From positions 96,667 to 160,666 of the forward strand of contig NW_005434652.1 of NCBI RefSeq assembly GCF_000315625.1: a DNA stretch of 64,000 bases, given 5' to 3'. Shown piece by piece: positions 42,112 to 54,952 of the stretch; the first letter of the stretch is position 1, and every line of letters begins with the position of its first letter. This DNA is from Guillardia theta CCMP2712 (lineage: Eukaryota; Cryptophyceae; Pyrenomonadales; Geminigeraceae). A program made the translations under genes and the position numbers. The notes below the pieces were generated by a model. That model was not told the DNA's origin, made no database searches, and saw only the letters and a program-made list of their open reading frames with translations.

Positions 42112-43356
42112 GAGTACTACATGAAACAGCAAACTATTATGAGAATTATTACAACTTGTTTTTATCTGTACGAAAATTAAATTTAAAAAATTAAAATCAT
42201 TACTGAGTAAAATAAATAAATTTACAATAAGCATATACCAAGAAAAATTGAGTTTTTATAGTACCAGCGGTTTCTTTCCTGAGATGGATGAAGACAAAAA
42301 GAGGTATATTAATAGAACATTTGGAAAAGATAATATTTTAGATTTCGACATGATTTCATCAATATTTTTCAAAATACTCCAAAAGTTAAAATTTAATGGC
42401 AAAATATTAAATTGATTCCACATATATATAACTTTCATCCAGGTCTCTCCGTACTGCGTAACCTGTACCAGCATCTCAACAAGTTTTTATAAACCGCTTG
42501 AAGCGTTCGAACTGGCAGAGGACATGGCGAGAAGAGCGGAACTTGCAAGGGGGAGATGCAATGGATGGAGACGAGCAAGAGGAGCAGGAGGAGCAGGAGG
42601 AGCAGGAAGAGAAAGTAAATTATCAGAAGGATTCTGTACAACATCAAGAAGTTCTTTGTCAAGAGACTCTTCCAGCTGGATCACTTGCAACGAGAGAATG
42701 TGGGATCATAATGCTCAAGACAGAGCATCTAATATCTCAGTGGTCCTTGTGCTCTGTGGAAGCAAACATTACAATTCTGACCGGAGACATCTTGATCCGT
42801 TGATTCTGCCTACATGACATGTTTGTTATACATCGCAACTTGTAGATGAGGAATGAGGCACAAGCAATGTTGTAACTGGATGTAGTCCTATTCTCGAGTG
42901 CTGATTTGCAAAATGGGTCATGCTTGGCTCGTGAATGCTTCAGGAGGATATAGTGACAAGGGGAGGTTGTTTGTCTGTACAGAAACAACAGAAAGCAACC
43001 AATGAATGCGTCACATTTAAGTTGTCCTAGGATTTGTATGGATTCTTTTATCCAACCTCTTGTTTAGGCACAAAGTTTTGGTGACTGCATGACTTTGGAA
43101 AGGCGTGAAAATTCTGTGAAAATCCTGAAATGTCATGTATTTAGCGTTGGCCTTACTTAAACACCTTGATGTTCTTGTGAAGTTACTGCCCCCGGCCCAC
43201 GACTTGCAGGCCAGAGGCATGAGGAAAGTTAGGTATTTCAGATGTATGAAGACAAAGATATTGATACAATATTTGTGTTATGAGCCGTCAGTTGACTCTT
43301 CCTTGGGTTTCAATAGTTTGGACGACTCGGATACTGGCCTTCGATATACATCCAAG
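42112..43356. other. AT-rich spacer with (GGAGCA)n at about 42577-42612
   Basis: AT-rich to about 42440, then a short AGGAGC hexamer array, then unstructured sequence. Small ORFs over the array (poly-EQ or poly-AG) are repeat readings. No gene recognised, though a short exon of the RGG gene could lie near its end. Confidence 0.5.
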
Positions 43357-44816
43357 ATGACGAACTCCGAAGCAAAGCTTGACATGGACCTCGGTACCAA
43401 ATTATTTCCTCCTCTCTTTGAATTTCAGTATGAACTCTGAGTCTGTTGCCACTTCTGGTACATCTGGAATTCTGATTCTTATTTTTTTTTCTTTCTTTCT
43501 TTTTTTCAAATCGTTGTTGCGACAACGATGCTTGACGCATGTTCAAAACGTTTGTGTCTGATTGATGCCTGCTTCATTGCACTCCTCCTCTCTAGAGCAA
43601 GAGCTCAATGACATGGTTCGTGGTGACAAGTATTGGTCAGCCGACGTCGTAAAGGCGGACAAAAAAGACGAAATGAAAAGCAAAAAGAGTCCGAAGGCAA
43701 AGGTGCTTCAATTGCTCACATGCCGGCAATTTAGGACTGACTGGAAGTCGCCGTTGAGAAGACGACCGGCGTAAAAGTAGGCACCAAGAAAGGAGTCAAA
43801 ACCACCATCAAGAAGGACCCAGCTCTGCTCAAGGCTCAACAAGCTGCAAAGAAAGTTCGGCAACAACGTCAGGTTTCAAACGCTTCCACTCCTCTCCGAT
43901 GGATTGCTATTCGACCTTCGTATACTGCGCTGTCTTCTGAGAAATATCTACTCCAATCAAAGATGGCACCGGCTATTAACATGATGCAAAGCATTTGGCT
44001 TGATGTGTTTCCATGAGGATCTATTGGCTCGATCAGGATAAACTTCTGACATCAATCTGATAATGACGCAGGCGCAGCTTGGGCAGAAAGCCACCAAAAC
44101 CCCCCGACAGCAGCTGAGGAAGAATACCTCGACTAGTCTGCAGGGCGCTGTATCTGCACGCCGCAATCAGCAAGTACTTCCGATACGAAGACTGCAATCA
44201 ATAATTGACAGTCGCTTGTCACTCTAGACGAAGCAGCGGGTCGCCAACACTGCACAAGCTCGCAAGAACAAGATTGCATCGAACAGGGGTCTTGCAAACA
44301 ATCAGAACAATGCTGTCAGGAGAAACAACAATCAGAGACAGGCAAGATGAGAGCTCTTCTCGTTGAAAGCTTAGTTTGTCGACAGCAGCAGCCCTTTGTT
44401 TTTCGCGGCAACAATAAGGGATACAACAATTACCGATCGAACCAGGTACTCATTCGTAATCTACGATCCTTGTTATACATCCTTTGATTCTGATCTTCCT
44501 ACCTTGCATGTCCTCTCCTTCAATGACATACCTCAGCAGCAGTATAGGGGCAACTCGAACGCGATTCCTCGAGGTGGCATGCGCGTTGTGGTCGTGAACA
44601 ACAGAGGCAACAGGCGGGGACAGCAGAGGGTCCCGCAGCCAACTGTGCGTGTTCATCCCCCTCTTGGACTAGAACTGACACAGAGGCAGAGGATGCAGCA
44701 ACAGGTGCAACAGCAGCGTCAGCGAGTACAGCAGGTCAAGCCTTGAGTTTGTTGCCTGGCTTGCATTCTTAGTCGCGTGTAGGGGCGCAATAATGTGATC
44801 AACCAACGTAGAGGAT

Positions 44817-44852
<36 letters not shown>

Positions 44853-45104
44853 TGGTTGTCGGTCCTGATCCTTGTGTTCCTGTTCCCTAACCTTGAGTCG
44901 CGGCGGATAGAACTACAGGAACAACCAGGGATACAACCGCGGTTACAACAGAGGAGGAGGACGTGGAAGAGGGTAAACAGCCTTCCGAGCTATTTTGGTT
45001 TCTGACTCTTAATCAGTCGAGGCGGAGGAGGAGGAGGGCGCGGTGGAGGGCGCGGTCGCGGTGGGGGTGGGGGTGGAGGCGTTGTTCGCGTCGTTCGGAG
45101 ATAA
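43357..45104 (+). CDS. RGG-rich protein with UAP56-binding-like motif, putative mRNA-export adaptor
   Basis: First two exons are firm: 43357-43393 and 43596-43702. They give MTNSEAKLDMDLEQELNDMV, which resembles the UAP56-binding motif (LDxSLDDII) of ALYREF/UIF-type adaptors, then a Lys-rich tail. Later exon pieces in order: VGTKKGVKTTIKKDP and AQQAAKKVRQQRQ (about 43760-43872), LGQKATKTPRQQLRKNTS (about 44075), TAQARKNKIASNRGLANN (about 44250), Asn/Gln/Arg/Gly-rich text, RGGMRVVVVNNRGNRRGQQR (about 44565), a (CAG)n poly-Gln exon (44818-44852), then NRGYNRGGGRGRG. The final exon is Gly/Arg-rich and ends VVRVVRR at TAA 45102-45104. Role in binding RNA and the helicase UAP56 is inference from composition and motif. 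The middle junctions, especially near 43745, are not resolved. Confidence 0.62.
44818..44852 (+). repeat. (CAG)n encoding poly-Gln
   Basis: About eleven CAG triplets at the end of an exon of the RGG-rich gene. The GTGGTT donor follows directly, so length changes alter the protein without moving the splice site. Confidence 0.8.
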
Positions 45105-45259
45105 GAGACAGTCAATCTGGTATTGAGATGAGAGTCTCGTAGTTTTTGGTTTGTTAGATAGTCCAAACTCTTCAGTGGCGAGTGTTTGACTTGCAAAGTA
45201 ACGCGATGTTGCCGATCATATTCTGGTATTGTGTTGTGCTCGTGGTAAAGGACTTTACA

Positions 45260-46510
45260 TTTGTCATGACGATCGTCCGACCTCGGGCACGGACTGCCCA
45301 GCCCCAGTCCGAGGCTCCGATCGGAGCCTGTACTGATATTATCACCCCACCCCCATTAAATGGGTCATTTTTCAGTCGTCAGGTGGGGTCAAACATTTTA
45401 CTTTTCGATTTTCAAAGTTCAGACCTCTTTCCCCCCTTTTTCGGTTTTGCATGTCATAAAGCTGCCGGTTCGATTTTTATGCTGGGTAGGGTGGTTGGAA
45501 TCTCTCCCACTACGGGTGTAATGATTCTTAGAAGAGGGGGTTAAGAGGTACTTTTCGTGAAATGGGGGATGGTGGAACGGGTCAGGGTGGGGTCTGCTTT
45601 TCTCCTAGCGCAGGGGCATGACACGGAACTAAAAGGCCAGGAATGATCACCGGTTCGAGGAGAGGTACAGTGGTAGGTGGGGGTGAAAAATAATTGAAGG
45701 GACCCCTGCTTTCTACAAGGAAAGGACCCCTTCATTATGGGGACCCCACCCTGCGAGGAGGTGGGGGATCACTGTTCCTTTCTTTCTACTCTCTTTAAAA
45801 CGTTATAATATTATATATATATATCATCCCGGGTAGAAACCGTTCCATTCAGAAACCTTCCCGGCCCCCACCCCACCCGTATGCGGTCCCCAGTGGACCA
45901 CCTTCCCCACCCACCCACCCACCCACCCACCCACCGCATATCCCCTGACGTTGGGGGGCGCACTGCCGCACCCCTCTCACAGAAATTTTTCTCCAACACC
46001 CTCTTCAAGTGGTACCCGTAGAGTCGACTCTGTCCACCCCTCCTTTCACCTCTCGGAGTACCCCCAAGGCCACCGCTCCTCCGACTGACCGGCAGATCAC
46101 TGATTTTTGAACCCCACCCTTCTCCCTGCCTTGATGACCTACCCCCACTCTTGCCATCTGTGTACTCTTGGGTCAAATGCTGAAAAAAAAAATCCCAAGG
46201 CCGTATCGACCACCCCTCCAAGGAAATCAGACCACCCCTGGTTGAGTCCTACCCCACCCCAAAGACACATAAACTTTCTAGCTAGCTGACCTACTTCCAA
46301 GTGCTGACAAGATCCACCACCCCCTGTTAGAGGCATCCCAGGTACGAAATTAACATTTGGGGTGATCACCCCCACCCTCCTTTCACTCCTTTGTAGCCCT
46401 ACCTTGTCTGTACGATAGATGGGCGACCCCACCCCAGTGCTATCGCCGTGTAGGACCACCCACGGGTCCAACCGCCCCACCACCCCCAGAGGTCACCTCT
46501 GCATCCCCTG
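45260..46510. other. GC-rich patch followed by a long G-run/C-run island
   Basis: 45270-45340 is a GC-rich patch (GACCTCGGGCACGGACTGCC, CCGATCGGAGCC). From 45345 to about 45760 G-runs predominate (GGTAGGGTGG, GAGGGGGTT, GGTAGGTGGGGGTG). From 45840 to 46500 C-runs predominate (CCCCACCCCACCC, a CCCA/CCAC array at about 45905-45935, CCACCCCTCC, CCCCACCCC). A TA repeat at 45810-45825 marks the switch. No gene recognised; ORFs are compositional. Confidence 0.55.
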
Positions 46511-46988
46511 TAAGGCTTGACTGACCTTATCGCCAATGCTCAAAGGCGACCGAGCACAGGCGCAACATGTCGTTTCTGTCCCCGATGTCATCTCCATCAT
46601 CACAACACCATAATGCACTGCCATGAGATTGTCACCCGTCATCCTTGCTCCTATCTCGGAGTATAATCGTAATTGATCTTTGTTTCTCATTCATGCGGAA
46701 ATCATAATTGTAACCTCAAACAACGCCCCTTTAGGAATATTAAATGATTCTTCTCTCATGATGTAGATTCTTGTGAAACCAGTCGTCTGCTTCTGTCCGC
46801 TCGATAGTCATGTTACTGGATAGGAGAGTAACAACAGAGCGAAATGGATATTTCGAGAGTCAGGGAGGTAGACAGGGAAGGGAGGGCTCGTTTGCAAATC
46901 AAATCTTGCCTTTTACAAATTCTGATTGTAATTGTGCGCAGAATTTTTCATGCTGACAGCTTATCTGTCTTGATTGCTTTGACTCAAG
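46511..46988. other. Spacer upstream of the Sfi1-like gene
   Basis: Mixed composition, no repeats and no coding exon recognised. Contains the presumed promoter of the gene at 46989. Confidence 0.4.
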
Positions 46989-49900
46989 ATGAAATCTTCG
47001 ACATATAGCAAGCGAAGCATATCACCGACACCTGCTGTAAGAGCCAATCTTCCGGAGAAGTGGAACATCCTCAAGTTAGAAGGCGTGTCAAGCGATAGAA
47101 GCGTATCACCATTCCAGAGCCGAGCAATGGCTGCTAGAGCGAGTGCAGAGTTCAACATCACCAAGACGAGGCAGCAAAGCAAACATGCGCAGGACAAGAG
47201 ATCCCTCTCACCCGTCCCGCGTCGCGTTGATGAAAATGTCCTTGCGGGGAACCAAGGGAGCAAGAAGTTTGACTATCCTGCTGGACCAGGATCAGCGCGT
47301 ATTTACAAGTTACATGAGAATCGCAAGGTTGAGACTAAGTCGGTCGTGAGGACAAGCACTTTCCGAAAGAGCCTGCGCAAGGTATTTTTGCGATCTGAGA
47401 AGAAGTTGTTGTCGGAACTTTTCTTTGAAAGGTTGGAACTTTCCGTCATGCTTTTGCATCTAAAAGATTGACCTGCTTCTTAGATGGATAGTGTTCATGG
47501 CGTCGCAATCTCAAGCAAGAATGAAAGAAAGTGCCTCAGCTTTTGTCTTGTCCATTCGATCACAATCAAATCAGCAAAGCCTCGAAGCATATTTCTTTCG
47601 GTACTCTTGACATCCAACTTGGTTGGTTGGTTCGTTACTGATGTTATTCCTCAGGTGGAGTCAACAGCTCTTGCAGTTCAAGGCGGAAGATTTGAAGTTG
47701 AGGATGAAGGCCTCGGACGAGGCATCAAGAGCCCTGGTCGAGGTTGTCAACGAGCGAACCAATATCATGAGTCAGAGTCAACATGACATCGAGGTGATCT
47801 CATTGTTCTCATGCTTGCCTTGTGATGACTCCTGCTTAGGTCTACGAATACCTCGTCGACAAGAAACTGCGATCAGAGCAAAACTTTCAGCACCTGATGG
47901 AGGTTTTCTACCACTGGAAGCAACTGCAGCAACTTGCAGGAAGGTTTTCCTGCAACTTAGTGAGCAGTGCTTTCAAACGTTGGAATGTGATTGTTCGTCA
48001 CGAAAGGAATGAGAAGGTTGATGCGTTCGCTTTGCCATGGGACACACTAACTTCATTCTTCCTTAGAATCATTCCTTGGTTCAACATGGCAGTCGATTCA
48101 TGCAAAGGATGTCTCATGGAGCTGAAGCATTGATCGTAAGGATTGTTCGCAAGCATCTTGTGCACTCTATCTTGGAATTTTGGCAACAACTTGCCATGAA
48201 AAACAAGTTCTACCAGAGAGTGCAGACGACAATCCAAAGTCGAAGCATTTTTCGACAAATGTTGTACGCATTCGAAGCGCTGAAATATCTTTGCCAAAGA
48301 TCGCTGCGAGAGCGATATCTGACAAGATATCAAGAAATTATGTCCAAGAAGCAATTCTCAAGAATGCAGAAAAGCTTGATCAAGTACTGGCGAGCATTGG
48401 TGCTCAAGGCCAGATCGCAGAAGATGAAGTTGGAAGTAAGACAGTAGTGTTTATTTTGAGATTCTGATCGTACTGACTGCATCCAACTTCAGCGTGTTAT
48501 GCAAGCATACAAGAGACGATCGATGTTTCGATCCATTACAGATTGGCAACATACATATAGTTTTGACAAGAATGCACGAGTTCAAATCGAAAGAAAACAA
48601 CGAAATGTGTTGCGCAACGCATGGATGAGTTGGAAGATGGAATTTGAATCGACCCGGTAAAATGCTTTTGGGGCATTCTGTCAAATTTGTAACTGTGGAT
48701 GCAGCGAAAATCAGCTCACTTGCAGGGGTTGGCAACGTGATATCATCTCTCACATGAGAAGAGAAATCCTGGTGCTATGGCGAATGTCCTGTGTGATAGG
48801 CAGGATTTTGGTAAGAAGGGCCAACGTTCTGAACAACAAGAGAAGGTCGACTTTGCAACGGGTGTGCATTGAAGAATGGACAAAGAGAACGAAGGAAGCG
48901 GCAAGTTGCGAGAAGAAAGTTCAACGACTGTTGTCATTGAAATTGATCAGTCAGGTGATTTTGCTTCACTCTTTTATTGCTTTCTGGTATTCTCACTAAC
49001 TGAACATGCAGACACGCAACACATTTTTGTGCTGGTCACGCGCAGCTTTGAGGTCTTTCAAACTTCCGACGGGTCGGATCCACAAATGGGCTGTTCACAT
49101 CAAGCGAAAGTTGGCACTGAGTGTACTGAACAGCTGGGAAGATTTGATTCAGAATGCAAGCAAGCAAAGGCAGTTGATTAGAGATCGAAGTTTGCTGATG
49201 TTCTACCGAACAAAAAACAACATGTTCAGGAGGTGGAAAGCTCTAGTTGACACATCAATCATCAAGTGCGAACATGCAAAGATCCTTGTGCGCAAGCAGG
49301 AGCGTTTGTTGGTGAAAGATCACTTCACTGTCTGGGTGAAGTGTCGTGAGGAGACGCGCAAGTCTCTTCACTCTCAACTCAGAGGTCGCCGATCGCTTTT
49401 GGCGTCCGCCGTGTTATGCTGGCGGAGGCGAATGAGGATGAAAGAGAAGAGAAGACGCGCTTGTCTTCTGTTCTACAGCAAGCTAAAGTTTTCTCGGTTC
49501 TTTTCAATCTTCAAGAGATGGTTCCGATGGAGCTTGTTGTCTCGGTCAAAGCTGCAATCGTGCATGAGAGCAGAGGCGAGAAAGAGAAATTTGCTCAAGT
49601 ACAGAACGTTAATGAGGATGAAAATCGGGTTGATGAGCGCTCGGGCCCAGGATGACAATCAGGACGTGAGCAGCGACGAGCCAGCGGCGCAGGTCATGCT
49701 GCTTCCCCTGGAGGAACGGAAGAGGACTCGGAGGATATTTGAGGGATGGAGATGTCTTGCTGTCAGCTCGTCGTTTGCAGCTCGTAAAGTTGATGTCAAG
49801 TTGATGATCCGCCGAACGAAGCAGGTCGGTCGTGCTCTTGTAGGATGGATCCACTTGCGTTGGAGCTCCAAGAGAGTCCGGGACTTGTCTCTCAAGATCC

Positions 49901-51601
49901 GCACGAGAGAAGATCGCAGGAAGAGATCGTCCCTGTTCCTGCTGTGGCGCCAAGTGTGTGACAACAAGGTCAGGAAGAGGCTGATAGTTGGGCGGTGCAT
50001 CGCGGCCAGGAGTTCGCAGTCCAAGAGGAGCATACTTGGCTGCTGGATGGACATTGTCTCCGACAAGAAGGTGTCAGAGTCACTGGGCCGCTCCTGCTAC
50101 ACCTTGAAGCGCAGAAAGATTCTACGGCAGCACGTGGCGGTATGGAGCGCGTTCTCTGCCAGGCAGCTGCGGTTGTTCCATCAGGAGAGGAGGATAGTGC
50201 GGAGGTCGCAGGCTGCTATGATCAGGAAATGCCTGCTCGTGTGGATCAGAAGCTCGGTTTCAAAACATCTCCAGCCTCTTGTGGAGAAGTTTGTGGGCAG
50301 GAAGTCTCAGCTCGTGCTCAAGTCCTCCTTCGATCGTGTTTGCAAGTATCACTTGCGTTGCAGAAGGATGCAATCAGTGGTGACAGGCTGCGGGCTCAGG
50401 CGATCCCATCGATTGCTTCACAGTGTCTTGCTACGATGGGCAAAGGAGACGACAAGGCAGGAGAGTCTCAACTACAAAGTGAAGAGCTTCTCAATGCTGC
50501 ATGGATGGAGATTGACTTCCAAGTCCTTCAAGAGTTTGTTGGGCAACTCTCGAGATCGATCCAACTCGCCTCCTCAGTCAATGTCGCACACCTCCAGCAT
50601 CTGGGACCAGTCTCTCGTCCATGTCTGCTCCCCTCTCCCCCGAACTCCCGATGTCTCCGCTCCTCCCGCCCTCCTCGCGCTGTCGCCGTCCTCCAGCCAT
50701 GACGTGTCAAGTGCGCCATCGTATGCTCCTCATCTCAGCTCCCCTCACTCTCTGCCGCAGGCTGGGCGATCGGGCAGCTTTCGTTCCACATCATGAGGAG
50801 CGCGATGAGGGGATGGCGATGTGCGGTGGAGGAGGTAAGATGCCGATGATCGTTCTTGACAAGACATGACCGACGGACCAAACAGGCCAGACTTCTGAAT
50901 GACTTCGCTGACATGTGGAACAACAACTGCGAGACGATCCTGGGCAAAGTGGTCGTCTGTTTCTACTCATGGCACAGGTATCTTCATGCTCCATTCCACC
51001 TCGTCCTCCCTCCCTCCCTCCCTCCCTCCCTCCCTCCCTCCCTTCTTGTTCCCACAGCAGCTCTCGTCCTCCTGATCGTGATATCCTCTCAGGATCTCCC
51101 TGTTCTCTCGCTATGAGACGGAAGAAGCGTCTTTTCACTCCACCAACGAGCTCCAGGTATCCTCCTGTCGTCCTTTCGCAGTCTCGTACTGACGCGCTGC
51201 TCCAGAAACGTCTTCTCCTCCTCCTAGACGTCAAGCGCAACTGCTCGAAACTCTTCCTGCAGCATCAGAGCCGAGGCTTCATCCATGAGGCTGCAGCAAG
51301 TGGGTCGGAGCATGAGGACGGCTGCCACCCTCTCTCATCCTCCTCCACCGCCTCCACTCTCTCGCAGCATCTCGAACATGCCAGTCACTATCCCCTCCAT
51401 GCGTCGACCCACTCCGACTTGTCTCCAGGTGAAGACAGGCGTCTTGACTACTCTGTGACTGACTCGTTCCTTAGGCAGTTTCCCCTTCCACGACCTCTAC
51501 GTCTCTTGCTTCCCCCGCAACGACGTAAACTATGTGAGACATCCTTGATGTTCTTCTCCTTGTCTTCGCCACTGCTAGTTTCCGTTCTTGATCCTCGTTG
51601 A
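46989..51601 (+). CDS. Sfi1-like centrin-binding repeat protein, multi-exon
   Basis: Exon 1 (46989-47381) starts MKSSTYSKRSISPTPAVRA, Ser/Arg-rich. Many exons follow, with repeated units of about 30 aa containing a Trp after a basic helix, the Sfi1 pattern: AFKRWNVIV, ILEFWQQLA, LIKYWRALV, SITDWQ, AWMSWKM, CIEEWTKRT, FLCWSRAAL, VLNSWEDL, MFRRWKALV, HFTVWVKC, VLCWRRRM, IFKRWFRW, IFEGWRCL, ALVGWIHL, LFLLWRQV, ILGCWMDI, HVAVWSAF, LLVWIRS and VLLRWAKE. A long open segment spans about 49006-50700. Later exons add AMRGWRCAVEE, NDFADMWNNN and VVCFYSWHR (to about 50977), then a Ser-rich tail to about 51601. Sfi1 proteins bind centrin along an extended helix at centrosomes or basal bodies. Splice sites between 47.4 and 49.0 kb and the 3' end are only approximate. 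Confidence 0.75.
51001..51041 (+). repeat. (CCCT)n microsatellite in an intron
   Basis: CCCTCCCT units between the exon ending YSWHR and the next acceptor of the Sfi1-like gene. Confidence 0.8.
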
Positions 51602-51889
51602 GCAGGGGGCTGACGGCCAGGTGAAACACACCGTGTCGCTTCCTCGAGTCCTGTCCACCAGGTTGACTGTTGTCACCTCTTCCTCCTCCTCCTTCAGGCC
51701 TCCATCTTCCTCCTCTCCCTTCCTCCTCCTCCTCCTCCTCCTTCTCCTTGTTCTAACTACTTGGCTGCAGCCCGAGTCCTTCGACGTTTCCCCCACACTA
51801 AGTTGTAGAGTAGCGAGGTTATGTACACTAGACTTTGGTATAACATTATGTGTCAAGGTGTTGAATGACTAGTACGATGTCACCGTGCC

Positions 51890-52340
51890 AGGGGTTCTGC
51901 TCAGGCTCCTCAGTCAGGTTGTTTAACTAAGTTAAAACTCTTCCCGCCGCGCGGCCAGTGGCTCTGAGTCCCGGGTCCGAGGAGTCACGGGCCGGGCCAG
52001 CTTCAGCTCGCCCCGTGACCCGACTCATGATATGCCCGGCACTGAGTACTACTACTACTTCGGGCCATTCCGCCACTAACCCCCTCCCGGAGAGGCGAGG
52101 CTAGTACGGTCCGCCGGACCGTGGCTCGGACCGTGGAACCGGGCTCCTGACCGGGCCCAGTCCCCGCCACGGGCCTCAGTCAACGGTCGTGACAGCAGTT
52201 GGCGGGATGAGGGTTGTTCTCGCTATCTTTTCTTCTCGCCGTTTGGTCAGGGTCAAGCCTCCTCCCGGTAGTACTGCCGCAGTGGTCGGACTCTCCTAAT
52301 GTCCTCGTGATAGTACCGTGACTTTTTAACTTAACTTAAT
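51890..52340. other. GC-rich dispersed island
   Basis: Words shared with the other islands: GAGTCCCGGGTCCGAGGAG, GGGCCGGGCC, CACTGAGTACTACTACTAC, GGTCCGCCGGACCGTGG, CCGGGCTCCTGACCGGGCCC. No ORF of protein quality. It lies between the Sfi1-like gene and the start of the FkbM gene. Confidence 0.55.
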
Positions 52341-52437
52341 TGGGTGAAAGGAAATCTTGGCCCAGATCTGCGTCGCTGATTGTGGTTGTTCTAGATTTTG
52401 TTCCAGATTGCCCAGATTACCATCAAGATTCGTCGCC

Positions 52438-53323
52438 ATGGCCAGACTCCGGGTAAGCGAAGCGAAGGGGAGGAGGAGGAGGAGAAGCGCGGGGGGGAGG
52501 GGGTTGGGGGAGGGGGTTAGTGGCGAAAGTTAAGGAGGAGGAGACAAAGATAGGGTGGGAGAAAGGCTGCATCGCAGTGAAAACCTACTGGCTCCCCCGG
52601 TCTCGGAAGAATCTCGTTCGTCTTATGCCCGGGTCCGGTGGGAGCGAAGCACTAGACGAGGACGAGGGCGAAGACGAGGGCGAGAATAGGGGCAGGACAC
52701 GGAAAGTTTGATAAATGGGGAGAATACGAACAGGTCAGCAGGAGGGGGTTAGGGAGAGTTAGGAGAGGGGAGGGAAGGAAGGAGACAAGAAGGGAGACAG
52801 GAGAAGAGATGATCGATCAAGTAACCGAAGAGAATCGATAGACTGCTGCTGTGGCTCTGTTGGGCTTCTCAGTGCTCAACATATTCCTCCTCCAGAGCAT
52901 GCAAAGAACAGGTCAGTGGTACTTGCTGTTTCGCCCTTCTCACACTGCTTGCTAGACAACAACCCAGAGGTGGATATGCTTCTTTCCACGTTACATGTCT
53001 TGGCATGTCATGAGCATCCTACCTGCAGGAGTTGAAGAGATCTACACCAGCTCGCAGGAGATCGAACAATCAGGTGAGGATCGAACTTGCTTGCTGTCAA
53101 TTTCTTGAAGAACACTGCAGTTCTGCGTTCAGAGATGTATCAAGGACATGCTACACATTCATGAATGCATACAGCAGAAGAGGAGTTGTAACGCTGACAA
53201 GTCAGCTAGTTGTGCTCACAGATGTTTGCTCTGACTCTCCGTTCAAGTTACAAGAGTTGTCTGTTGCGATGTGGAATACAGCAGGACGCCTACAGCCTCT
53301 TGGTTAGCGCGAGGTGCCCCCTT

Positions 53324-53358
<35 letters not shown>

Positions 53359-54887
53359 CTCCCTGCTCCTGCTCCTGCTCCTGCTCCTGCGCCTCCTCCT
53401 CCTCCTCCTCCTCCTCCTCCTCGGCTCCATGCGTTTGCTCGCTTCCTCCTCTTTCTCAGACTTGATTGCAGGCACGGGAAGTTCATGGTGAACCTCAACG
53501 ACATCTACATCGGCGCTTCTCTTCTCTTCTACGGCGAGTGGAGCGACGAGGAGGTTGAGACAGGAGGATTGTGGGGGGGGGGGGGGGGAGGGGGGGGCTG
53601 ACGGGGAATGATCAGATTGATCTGATGAAGTTGAACCTGCCGGCTGATGGTGTTGTTGTCGATGTTGGAGGTGACTATTCACCTCCTCCCTCCTCCCTCA
53701 ACTCCTTCTCTATCCTTCCTCTCTCTCTCCCTTTCGCTCCTCCGTTTTCTCTCGTACCTTCTCCTCCTCGTCCGATGTTGTCAGAATTATCTCGCTCGCT
53801 CCTCGTCCATGTTGACATCTCATCCTTTCAGCCAACATTGGGGCGATGACGGTTCCCCTGGCCAAGCATGTCAAGCAAGGGATGTAATCGTCTTCTTGTT
53901 TGTTTCTCCACTCTCCTCACTTGTTTCTTCTCATTATTTCTTCTTGTCTCCTCCTCTCGCATGTGTCAGGGTTGTGGCGTTTGAACCACAGAGAGTCATC
54001 AATCAGCTTCTTGGAGGTAGCGAACTCACCTTTTCCTCCCTCCGAACATTTCATGTTGCCCGTCCTTCCTCCTCTTCCTCTTTCCTTCTCTTTCCTCATT
54101 CTCCTTCCTTGGTCTTTTCTCATCTCTACATCCCTTCTTGCTGTTCCATGCTGCTCATATTACGCAGGAAATGTCCAACTAAATAGCCTTGCAAACGTGC
54201 ATGTCAGACGAGCAGCATGCGGGCAGGAAAGTATTATGAGTACCATCTTATCTTCTCATTCTTGGCATCTCATCCTTTGTCCTCTTGTCGTTTCTTCTGC
54301 TCACCTTCACACAGAGGCAGGAAGCGGATGGCTCGGAGCGAGTGCATGTACCGGAGATATCTCCTTTTGTTATGCACAACTTTGGGGGATTGTCACTTGA
54401 AAGTAAGATCTTGCTCATTGCACCTTGCCCCTACTTTGCTGCTTTCTTCTTTTTTTTCACATGTACCGGTCGTCCAACTGTTCTCGAACTTCGCTCTCGC
54501 TTCTCTCGTTCACCTTTGCTCGTGTACTCTCTCGATCTTCCCTCTTCCCCATCCCTCCTGTCTCTCCCTTGTCGTCTCCTTTCTAACATCCACTCACTTT
54601 GCATCTTCAAGGCACCTCCGGTGGGTCCTCCCCCACGGCGCTCAACACCAGCAAAGTTCTTCCTCTTCCTCCTCCTCCTCCTGCCCAGCGCTGACACGAG
54701 GACGCAGGTACTGGAAATGGTCGGGTTAGAGTCTCTCGACGATCTTGACCTCGCAAGACTGGACCTGCTCAAGGTCTTGCTTCCTCTCCTCACGCCTGCT
54801 GACCCCACCAGCCAGATCGACGCGCAGGGGATGGAACAAGGCGTTCTGCTCGGGGCCAGGCATACCATCAGGAAGCACTTGGTAAGG

Positions 54888-54952
<65 letters not shown>

